Shown one piece after another: positions 22,146 through 29,138 of a stretch of DNA of 64,000 nt. The stretch is from JBBROS01 sp038229135. GTDB lineage: Bacteria > Pseudomonadota > Alphaproteobacteria > Acetobacterales > Acetobacteraceae. Position 1 is the stretch's first letter. Every line of letters starts with the position of its first letter. Where the stretch lies: assembly GCA_038229135.1 (NCBI GenBank), contig JBBROS010000003.1, positions 1 to 64,000 of the forward strand. Reading direction: 5' to 3'. The notes under the pieces are model-generated. The model did no database searches. It had not been told where the DNA came from and saw nothing but the letters and a program-made list of their open reading frames with translations. Position numbers and translations under genes: made by a program.

Positions 22146-23048
22146 TCACCCCTCCCCCGGCCCCTCCTGCAATGGGAGGCCGGAGGAACAGGCCTGCTCC
22201 CGCTCCCCTTGCGGGAGGGAGCCGGGGGGAGGGGGTGCCACGAGCCCGGCCTCGGCCACCAGATCGTCCTCGAACCGCCCCAGCCGCCGCCGCCCGAGCG
22301 CCAACCCCGCCACCACGCCATGCAGCGTCCGCAGCTCCTGCTCCGTCGCCTCGCCGCGCTGGAACAGGTGGCGCAGGTTCCGCACCATACCGGGCCGCTT
22401 CGGTGCGTTCCGCAGGAACCCGCACGCGTCCAGCTGGTCCACGAGGTGCACCAGCACCTGGTCCAGCTCCCCCTTCGTCGCCACCCGGGTCCCATGCGTC
22501 GCAAGCTCGGCCGGCGGCGTCGCGTCCCCCGCCGTCCACCACTCGTACGCCACCACCATCACGGCCTGCGCCAGGTTGAGCGAGTTGAACGCCGGGTTGA
22601 GAGGGTAGCGCACGAGCGTGTCCGCCCGCGCCAGGTCCTCGGCGTCCAGCCCGGCCCGCTCCGGCCCGAACAGCACCCCGGTCCGCAGCCCGCGCGCCTC
22701 CGCCCCCCGCAGCTCCCCCGCCGCCGCCCGCGCCGTCAGCACCCGCGTGATGGCGTGGCGCGGCCGCGGGCACGTCGCGAACACCCGCTGCAGATCCGCC
22801 ACCGCCTCGTCCACCGTGGCATGCACCGTCGCCGCGTCCAGGATCCGGTCCGCCCCGGAGGCCAGCCGCCAGGCCCGCTCCTGCGGCCACCCGTCGCGCG
22901 GCGCCACCAGCCGCAGGTGGAACAGGCCCCCATTGGCCATGCACCGCGCCACGGATCCGATGTTGTCCGCCAGCTGCGGCCGCACGAGGACCACCACCGG
23001 GCTCGGGTCGATGGGCGCGAGCTCCGCCCCGCCGTCGCGTCCTGTCAC
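22146..23048 (-). CDS. trmJ: tRNA (cytidine/uridine-2'-O-)-methyltransferase TrmJ
   Basis: A 300-residue SPOUT methyltransferase expected to 2'-O-methylate position 32 of tRNAs with S-adenosylmethionine. The trefoil-knot motifs are present: PQLADNIGSVARCM (motif 1), GVLFGPERAGLDAEDL (motif 2) and NPAFNSLNLAQAVMVVAYE (motif 3). It starts on a GTG overlapping the cysS stop (GTGA). The last 30 or so residues come from two family A elements lying head to head (PPPPGSLPQGE, then GLPLQEGPGEG and TGA), so the C-terminus has been replaced or extended. Confidence 0.88.
   Translation of the reverse strand: MTGRDGGAELAPIDPSPVVVLVRPQLADNIGSVARCMANGGLFHLRLVAPRDGWPQERAWRLASGADRILDAATVHATVDEAVADLQRVFATCPRPRHAITRVLTARAAAGELRGAEARGLRTGVLFGPERAGLDAEDLARADTLVRYPLNPAFNSLNLAQAVMVVAYEWWTAGDATPPAELATHGTRVATKGELDQVLVHLVDQLDACGFLRNAPKRPGMVRNLRHLFQRGEATEQELRTLHGVVAGLALGRRRLGRFEDDLVAEAGLVAPPPPGSLPQGEREQACSSGLPLQEGPGEG
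22148..22186 (-). repeat. GC palindromic element (family A), copy 10, inverted, coding
   Basis: The only copy in minus orientation (CCCCTCCCCCGGCCCCTCC on the plus strand). It encodes GLPLQEGPGEG and the TGA stop of trmJ. Confidence 0.8.
22197..22235 (+). repeat. GC palindromic element (family A), copy 11, coding
   Basis: GCTCCCGCTCCCCTTGCGGG then AGGGAGCCGGGGGGAGGGGG in plus orientation, read antisense by trmJ as a proline-rich tail. It faces copy 10 across about 10 bases. Confidence 0.85.
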
Positions 23049-24403
23049 TTGGGGTCCGCCACCTGCCGCCAGATGGTGCTGCCGTCCGGCTTGTCCTCGA
23101 ACGCCACGCCGCGGCCCAGCCACTCCGCCCGGATCGCATCCGCCCGAGCGAAATCCCGTGCCTTACGCGCCGCGATCCGTTCCGCGATGGCCGCCTCCAC
23201 GGCCGCCCCGTCCACGCCGCCCCGGAACCACGCCTCGGGCGCCTGCTGCAACAGCCCCATCAGCCCACCCCCGGCCAGCAACCCCGAAGCCGCCTCCCCA
23301 TCCCCCGCCATCGCCCGGTCCGCCAGCCCATGCAGCGCCGATATCGCCGCCGGCGTGTTCAGGTCGTCGCACAACGCTTCCATCACCGCCCCGGGCACGG
23401 CAACCCCCACCTCGCCCGGCGTCCGCTCCAGCGCCCGGTAGAACCGGTCCAGCTCCCCCCGCGCCTCCCGCAGGCTCGCGGCACTGAACTCGAGGGTCGA
23501 ACGATACTGCGCCCGCAGCAGCGCCAGCCTGACCGCCTCGCCGGGCGCCTGCTCCCGCGCATCCGCGATGGTCGTGAAGTTGCCGAGCGACTTCGACATC
23601 TTCTCCCCCCCGCTCAGCACCATCCCCCAATGCACCCAGGTCCGCGCAAAGGCCGAGCCCGGCAGCGCGCACAAGCTCTGCGCCCGCTCGTTCTCGTGGT
23701 GCGGGAAGATCAGGTCCCCCCCGCCCCCATGGATGTCGAACGTCGCGCCCAGATGCCGCCATGCCATCGCGCTGCACTCGATGTGCCACCCCGGCCGCCC
23801 CCGCCCCCAAGGGCTGTCCCACCCCGGCTGCTCCGGCGCCGACGGCTTCCACAGCACGAAGTCCCCGGCATCGCGCTTGTAGGGCGCCACATCCACCCGA
23901 GCGCCCGCCAGCAACTCGTCCGGCGAGCGCCCGGACAGCGCCCCGTAACCCTCGAAGCTGCCCACGCTGAACAGCGCATGCCCGTCCGCCACATAGGCGT
24001 GCCCACCATCGATCAGCCGCTCGATCAGAACCACCATGTCCGCGATGCTGCCCGTCGCCCGCGGCTCCACGTCCGGCGGCACGTTCCCCAGCGCCGCCAT
24101 GTCCGCATGGAACTGCCCGGTCGTGCGCGCCGTGATCGCCCCGATCGACTCCCCGCTCTCGGCGGCGCGCGCGTTGATCTTGTCGTCCACGTCCGTGATG
24201 TTCCGCACGTATGTCACGCGCGGAAACATCCCCCGCAGCACCCGCGCCAGAACGTCGAACACCACCATGCCCCGGGCGTTGCCCACATGCGCCAGGTCGT
24301 ACACGGTCGGCCCGCACACGTACACCCGCACATGCGAAGGGTCCGCCGGCACGAACGCCTCGCGCGCCCGGGTCATGCTGTTGTGCAGATGCAGTGTCGT
24401 CAT
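23045..24403 (-). CDS. cysS: cysteinyl-tRNA synthetase
   Basis: A 452-residue class I aminoacyl-tRNA synthetase charging tRNA-Cys. Its zinc/active-site region reads YVCGPTVYDLAHVGNARG (HVGN is the HIGH motif), followed by RNITDVDDKI, WHIECSAMA, HGGGGDLIFPHHENE and KMSKSLGN. The C-terminal helical domain ends with a small KARDFARADAIRAEW motif. The ATG at 24403 gives MTTLHLHNSMTRARE, a normal CysS start; the longer open frame is the decayed DUF29 region. It is translationally coupled to trmJ downstream. Confidence 0.96.
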   Translation of the reverse strand: MTTLHLHNSMTRAREAFVPADPSHVRVYVCGPTVYDLAHVGNARGMVVFDVLARVLRGMFPRVTYVRNITDVDDKINARAAESGESIGAITARTTGQFHADMAALGNVPPDVEPRATGSIADMVVLIERLIDGGHAYVADGHALFSVGSFEGYGALSGRSPDELLAGARVDVAPYKRDAGDFVLWKPSAPEQPGWDSPWGRGRPGWHIECSAMAWRHLGATFDIHGGGGDLIFPHHENERAQSLCALPGSAFARTWVHWGMVLSGGEKMSKSLGNFTTIADAREQAPGEAVRLALLRAQYRSTLEFSAASLREARGELDRFYRALERTPGEVGVAVPGAVMEALCDDLNTPAAISALHGLADRAMAGDGEAASGLLAGGGLMGLLQQAPEAWFRGGVDGAAVEAAIAERIAARKARDFARADAIRAEWLGRGVAFEDKPDGSTIWRQVADPK

Positions 24404-24449
24404 GCGGCCCTTCTGCGACCCAGCCGCGCCGGGCGCAAGGCGGTGCGTG

Positions 24450-24894
24450 TCAACGCGGCGGAAGCAGCTCCACCAGGGCGGCAGCGGACACCGTTCGGTC
24501 GAGCAGAGCGTCGAGCCCGAACGGGTTTCCAGCCAAGGTCGCGAGGACCTCGTCGCAGTTGGACACGCGATTGACCGCGATTTCCAACGCATCCGCGAAA
24601 AGGGCGTCGAGATCGATCCTTTGCTGCATCGAAGCTCGATAGAAGCGGCGCGCATCCGCACGGAACGCAGCTACTTAGGCAAGCCAGTGCTTTCGCAAGA
24701 TCGAATGTGGCTCGGCCCAAAGCTTCGAGAGATGCTCGATGACCTTCACGAGCGGGCTTTCAAACGACCTCCTCGATGACGTTGGCCCAGTCCAGCGCCG
24801 CGTTGACCTTCGCACCAGCTTGCAGGCGTCTCAGCAGCCCCGCCTGCTGCTCCGACCACGCCAGCGCATCCCGGTCATAGAGCGCGTCGCTCAA
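24450..24894 (-). pseudogene. DUF29-family gene, broken by a frameshift and a stop
   Basis: On the minus strand, a TTG at 24894 overlapping the previous stop opens DALYDRDALAWSEQQAGLL, the DUF29 N-terminus, and runs to DWANVIEEV. The frame then ends in TGA. In another frame the family continues as SFESPLVKVIEHLSKLWAEP and HSILRKHWLA, then an in-frame TAA, then VAAFRADARRFYRASMQQRI and on to a stop at 24450-24452. One frameshift and one nonsense codon therefore separate three recognisable blocks of one DUF29 protein of about 148 codons. DUF29 has no established function. Confidence 0.75.
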
Positions 24895-25496
24895 TACATC
24901 TTCTCCCGATACGCCCGCTCGATCCGCGCCTCCGCAGCCTCCACGGTCCAGTCCGCCTGCTGGTCCGCGATGATCCGCCCCAGGCTCGGGAAGCTGCTCC
25001 GCTCCACCTGCGCCGCCTTGTCCCACAGCCGGCTCCGCTTCAGCGCCTTCGCGCAATGGAAGAAAACCTCGTCGACCTCGATCACGAGCCCCGTCCGCGG
25101 CACCCGGCCCTGCACCGCGCTGTCCTCCAGCGCCTCGGTGGTCGCCCGCCCCCGACCGTTCACCCGCAGCGTTTCCTCGATGCCGGGCACGAAGAAGATC
25201 AGCCCCACCCCCGGATGCGCCACCACGTTCCGGAACGTGTCGATCCGGTTGTTCCCAGGCCGATCCGGCAGCAGCAGCGTGCGGTCGTCCAGCACCCGCA
25301 CGAACCCCGGCGGGTCCCCCCGTGGGCTCGCATCCACGCCGCCCTCCCCATCGGCCGTCGCGATGACGAGGAACGGGCTCAGCCCGATGAACGCCACGCA
25401 GTGCCGGTCCAGCCGCGGCAGCACCTTGCGCTCCACCATCGGGCTTATCGGCCCGAAATGCGCCCGCAGCGCGTCCTGGTCTGCAATCTCGTTCAT
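24891..25496 (-). CDS. PPOX-class FMN-dependent flavoprotein (pyridoxamine 5'-phosphate oxidase fold)
   Basis: A 201-residue split-barrel flavoprotein of the MSMEG_1061-like group. PMVERKVLPRLDRHCVAFIG and FLVIATADGEGGVDASPRGD form the FMN-binding strands; the PRGD and RPGNNRIDTFRN segments are typical. The substrate is not known for the group. It starts at the ATG at 25496 and ends inside the TTGA shared with the DUF29 pseudogene. It is bracketed by two decayed DUF29 genes, suggesting a past duplication around it. Confidence 0.87.
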   Translation of the reverse strand: MNEIADQDALRAHFGPISPMVERKVLPRLDRHCVAFIGLSPFLVIATADGEGGVDASPRGDPPGFVRVLDDRTLLLPDRPGNNRIDTFRNVVAHPGVGLIFFVPGIEETLRVNGRGRATTEALEDSAVQGRVPRTGLVIEVDEVFFHCAKALKRSRLWDKAAQVERSSFPSLGRIIADQQADWTVEAAEARIERAYREKMY

Positions 25497-25527
25497 GCCT
25501 CATCCCTCATCGTCCCGAGCACGAGCG

Positions 25528-25624
25528 TCACATTCCTGCCTGGCGCTTGCCGGCCGCCAGGCGCGTCAGCAACCCGGCCTGCCGCTCGGCCCAGGCCAGC
25601 GCAATCCTGCTCGTAAAGGTCCAT
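25528..25624 (-). pseudogene. second DUF29 remnant (N-terminal fragment)
   Basis: From an ATG at 25624 the minus strand reads MDLYEQD, then a one-base shift gives ALAWAERQAGLLTRLAAGK and a stop at 25528-25530. This matches the start of the DUF29 pseudogene about 700 bases away (LYDRDALAWSEQQAGLLRRL). Only the first 30 or so codons survive. Confidence 0.65.
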
Positions 25625-25670
25625 GGCCACCTCCGCCCCGATCCTGGGGCACAGCCGCCACTCCGCGCAA

Positions 25671-26945
25671 TCAGGCGATGGCGGCCCGCCGCCCCTCGAC
25701 GCCCCGCCCGATGAACGCCACCAGCACGCTCGCCACCAGGCACAGCGCCCCGGCCGTGAAGAACGCTGCCACATAGCTCCCCGTCCCCACCCGCGCCACG
25801 CCCGCCAGCCAGGCCGCCGCCGCCGCCCCCGCCTGGTGGCAGGCCGCGATCCAGGCGAACATCACCGGCGCGTTCTCCTCCCCGAAGCACTTGGCCGCAA
25901 GCCGCACCGTGGGCGGCACCGTCGCAATCCAGTCGAGCCCATAGAACACCGCGAACACCGACAACCCCACGAACCCGAGCCCCGGCCCGCCCGCCCCGAT
26001 GTCCAGCGCGAACGGCAGGAACAGCAGGCTCAGCCCCCGCAGCCCGTAATACCACGCGAGCAGCATCCGGTTGTCCCACCGGTCCGACAGCCAGCCGGAC
26101 AGCGTGGTGCCCACCATGTCGAAGATGCCCATCGCCGCCAGCAGCCCGGCCGCCGTCACCTCCGGGATGCCGTTGTCGATGCAGGCCGGGATCAGGTGCG
26201 TCCCGATCAGCCCGTTCGTGCTCGCGCCGCACACGAAGAAGCTCCCCGCCAGCAGCCACCAATCCCGGCTCGCCACCCCCGTCGCCAGCGCCCCCATTGC
26301 CCGCCGCGCCGGGTTCATGGTCGGGGCCACGCGCGGCAGCACCGCCGTGCCGCCATAGGGCGGGATCCCCCGGTCGCTCGGGCGGTCCCACAAGAACGCC
26401 AGCACCGGCACGATCATCGCCGCCGCCGCACAGGCGATCACGATGCTCACCGCCCGCCATCCGAACGTGGTCGAAAGCTGCGCCAGCAACGGAAGGAACA
26501 GCAGCTGACCCGTGGCGGTGCTCGCCGTCAGCAGCCCCACCACCAGGCCCCGCTTCGCGCTGAACCAACGGCTGGCCACCGTGGTGGCCAGCACCAGCGC
26601 CACCACCCCGCTGCCCCCGCCCACCATGCCGCCCCAGAACAGCACCAGCTGCCAGCTCTGCGTCATCCCCGGCGTCAGCCCCACGCCCACCGCCATCAGC
26701 GCCAGCGCGCATCCCACCGTCCGCCGCAGCCCGAACCGCTCGAACAGCGCCGCCGCGAACGGCCCGATCAGCCCATACAGCAGGATGTTCACTCCCACCG
26801 CGAACCCGATCGTCGCGCGCGACCAGCCAAACTCCGCCTCCAGCGGCACCATCAGCACGCCAGGCGAGCTCCGGACGCCCGCCGCCACCAGCAGTACGCA
26901 GAACGTCGCGATCGCCACGACCCAGGCCGGATGGATGCGCCGCAT
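25671..26945 (-). CDS. MFS transporter, monocarboxylate/oxalate-formate type
   Basis: A 424-residue inner-membrane carrier with 12 predicted helices. The N-terminal half contains EFGWSRATIGFAVGVNILLYG and the cytoplasmic loop FERFGLRRTVG, which resemble the MCT-like group (YhjX, oxalate/formate antiporter). The central loop between helices 6 and 7 is short, at about residues 190-220 (WDRPSDRGIPPYGG). Substrate is probably an organic anion, not identifiable by sequence alone. It precedes the DUF29/PPOX region on the same strand. Confidence 0.85.
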   Translation of the reverse strand: MRRIHPAWVVAIATFCVLLVAAGVRSSPGVLMVPLEAEFGWSRATIGFAVGVNILLYGLIGPFAAALFERFGLRRTVGCALALMAVGVGLTPGMTQSWQLVLFWGGMVGGGSGVVALVLATTVASRWFSAKRGLVVGLLTASTATGQLLFLPLLAQLSTTFGWRAVSIVIACAAAAMIVPVLAFLWDRPSDRGIPPYGGTAVLPRVAPTMNPARRAMGALATGVASRDWWLLAGSFFVCGASTNGLIGTHLIPACIDNGIPEVTAAGLLAAMGIFDMVGTTLSGWLSDRWDNRMLLAWYYGLRGLSLLFLPFALDIGAGGPGLGFVGLSVFAVFYGLDWIATVPPTVRLAAKCFGEENAPVMFAWIAACHQAGAAAAAWLAGVARVGTGSYVAAFFTAGALCLVASVLVAFIGRGVEGRRAAIA

Positions 26946-27000
26946 GAACTCTCTCCGTCGTCAGGGGGAGCCTACCGAGCCGCGCAGCCGCGTTGCAACC

Positions 27001-28107
27001 TCAACGGTTCGAACGCTGCCCCGCGCTCCGTGCACGCCGCACGGGGCCCTGCAGCACCGGCAGCTCGCTCCGCGCGAACGCCGTGCGCAGCCGGGCCGCC
27101 GCATAATCCTCCGCCGCCGCCGCCTCCGGCACCACGGTGCCCAGGCCAAAGAAGTCGTACGTCGTCCCCGGGAACAGCCGCGCCTCCGTCGGCACCCCAG
27201 CCGCCGCCAGCTGCGACGCCAGCGCTTCCCCCTGGCTCCGCAGCGGATCGATTTCGGCCAGGATGATCGTGGTCGGCGGCATCCCCGCCATGTCCGCCCG
27301 GCGAAGGTCCAGCCGCGGTTTCGCCAGATCGTCCGGCGCATACAAGTCCTGCGCCCAATCCACCGTCGCCCGCGTCAACGGCTGCGCGCGCCGGTTCTCG
27401 CTCATGCTCGCCCCCGACAGGTCCGTGCCCGCCAGCGGCGTGATCAGCAGCAGATGGTCCGGCACGGCGATCGTGGACCCGGCCCGAGCCCGGTCCCGCG
27501 CCGCGATGGCCGTGCTCAGCGCCAGGTTCGCACCCGGCCCCTCGCCGGCCAGCGCCACCCGCGTCGGGTCCGCCCCCCACTCCCGAAGGTGCGCCCGCGC
27601 CCACTGATACAAGCTCAACGCATCCTCGTGCGCCGCCGGGAACCGCGCCTCGGGCGGGCGGCGCGTGGCCATCAGCACCACAACCCACCCTGTCCGCTGC
27701 GCGAGCTGCCGCGCCGACTCCTCATAGCTGTCCAGCATCGTCGTCGGCCAAGTGCCGCCCGCGAAATACAGGATGGCCGGCGTGTCCCGCGCCAGCGGCG
27801 TCCGGAACAGCTTCACCGAGAGCGGCCCCTCCGCCCCGGTGCCGAACACCTGTTCGGCCCGCGCAATCTCCGTCGTCGGCGCCGGCAGGCCCTTCACGTT
27901 CGAGATCGCCCGCGCCGCCTGCGCCAGGTCGGGCACCTCCCGCGCCTTCTCGATCGAGAGGCCCGACGGCTCCTGCGCCCGCATCGCGGCGCGCTCCTCG
28001 AGCACCTGCAGCATCCCGGCACTCGGCGCATACGGCGTCGATCCCTGCGGCGGCGCCGCCGAACACCCGGCAAGCAACAGGCCGAGCAACATCATCGAGC
28101 GCATCAT
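27001..28107 (-). CDS. lipoprotein with alpha/beta-hydrolase (HSL-like) fold lacking catalytic residues
   Basis: A 368-residue predicted lipoprotein. MMRSMMLLGLLLAGC ends in a lipobox with Cys15. The hydrolase body aligns with hormone-sensitive-lipase-type esterases: AILYFAGGTW sits where the HGGG oxyanion motif should be, LAGEGPGANLAL replaces GDSAGGN so the nucleophile Ser is Gly, EIDPLRSQGEAL keeps the Asp, and FPGTTYDFF has Tyr-Asp in place of the catalytic His-Gly. It therefore looks like a pseudo-enzyme held at the membrane. An earlier start at 28167 is possible but would hide the signal. Confidence 0.78.
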   Translation of the reverse strand: MMRSMMLLGLLLAGCSAAPPQGSTPYAPSAGMLQVLEERAAMRAQEPSGLSIEKAREVPDLAQAARAISNVKGLPAPTTEIARAEQVFGTGAEGPLSVKLFRTPLARDTPAILYFAGGTWPTTMLDSYEESARQLAQRTGWVVVLMATRRPPEARFPAAHEDALSLYQWARAHLREWGADPTRVALAGEGPGANLALSTAIAARDRARAGSTIAVPDHLLLITPLAGTDLSGASMSENRRAQPLTRATVDWAQDLYAPDDLAKPRLDLRRADMAGMPPTTIILAEIDPLRSQGEALASQLAAAGVPTEARLFPGTTYDFFGLGTVVPEAAAAEDYAAARLRTAFARSELPVLQGPVRRARSAGQRSNR

Positions 28108-28176
28108 CGCCACCAAACCCCAGCCCTGAACTGCCCGCACCGTGCCCGCACATGCCGAGCCGAACAAGCCTCAACC

Positions 28177-28212
28177 CGTCATGGCGAGCGCAGCGAACCA
28201 ATCCATGGCCGC
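28177..28212. repeat. family B-like half repeat
   Basis: CGTCATGGCGAGCGCAGCGA then ACCAATCCATGG, a diverged left half of family B in the 270-base gap between the lipoprotein and DUF2066 genes. I see nothing else in that gap. Confidence 0.55.
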
Positions 28213-28377
28213 CCGCGAACGGACCTCGGTTGCGGAAGTCCCGGGACACCCGCGTTTTCCGGTCGCGCGGTCCGATGAGGGTCCGCTGCACGCGGTAGCC
28301 CGCCAGAAACTGAGTCCGGGGGCAGGGGGCAACACGCCCGAACCCGTGGCATGGTGCCCGTATAAAGGAGCCGCCCC

Positions 28378-29106
28378 ATGCGCCTGATCCTCGCCGCCCT
28401 CCTCATCCTCGCCACCCCCACCCGAGCCGCCACCCCGCCCGTAGCCCCGTCGCTGTCCGCCAGCGTCATCGTCACCGGCATGGACCTGCGCAGCCGCGGC
28501 GACGGCCTCACGCGCACCCTCGGCATCGTCCTCGCCCGCGTCTCCGGCAACCCGGCCCTCGCCGCCGACCCCCGCCTGCAAACCCTCGACTCCGCCGCCC
28601 TCCTCGCCTCGATCGCCTACGTCGACCGCCTCGCCGACCGCCCGAAGCACGACGAGCAGGGCACCCGCGATCGGCCCTATGACCTCGTCGCCCGGTTCGA
28701 CCCCACCGCCGTCGAAGCCCTCCTCGCCAGCTGGGGCGAGCGCCCCTGGACCGACCGTCCCCCGCTCGCCATCGATGCCACCATCACCCCCCGGCGCGGC
28801 CCCACCCTCACGCTGCAGGCCGACACCGACCTGGACGAGCCGCACCGCGCCGCCGCGCTGGCCGCCGCCGCCCGCTACGGCCTCGAGGTCTGGCTGCCCA
28901 CCGCCATCGGTCCCGCGCCGCCGCCGCCGCCGCTTCGCCTCCAGGCCCGCCTCGCCTGGAGCGACGCCGCCGCCGGCTGGACCGCGACCGCCCGGCTCGA
29001 AGGCGCGGGCGAATGGCGCATCGAGGGCGTGAGCTTCGACGAAGCCTGGCGCACCATCCTCGCCGGCGCCGCCCGCAACCTCTCGCAGCGCGCCGCCACC
29101 CGATAG
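28378..29106 (+). CDS. DUF2066 domain-containing exported protein
   Basis: A 242-residue protein with signal peptide MRLILAALLILATPTRA. The DUF2066 core is clear: VTGMDLRSRGDGLTRTLGIV, then RVSGNPALAADPRL, AYVDRLADRP, HDEQGTRDRPYDLVARFDP and ALLASWGERPW. The family is periplasmic and of unknown function. A poly-proline run lies at about residues 180-186. AAAGGAG stands nine bases before the ATG. A TATAAA sequence at 28361-28366 could be part of a -10 box but is too close to the start to be sure. It is followed 32 bases later by the YfhO-like gene. Confidence 0.85.
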   Translation: MRLILAALLILATPTRAATPPVAPSLSASVIVTGMDLRSRGDGLTRTLGIVLARVSGNPALAADPRLQTLDSAALLASIAYVDRLADRPKHDEQGTRDRPYDLVARFDPTAVEALLASWGERPWTDRPPLAIDATITPRRGPTLTLQADTDLDEPHRAAALAAAARYGLEVWLPTAIGPAPPPPPLRLQARLAWSDAAAGWTATARLEGAGEWRIEGVSFDEAWRTILAGAARNLSQRAATR

Positions 29107-29138
29107 ACTTCGCCAACGATCTCGCCTAGCCACCGCGC

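Noticed and set aside
24036..24779. Plus-strand frame between cysS and the PPOX gene
   Set aside because: It is antisense to a clear DUF29 pseudogene on the minus strand and has no family features.
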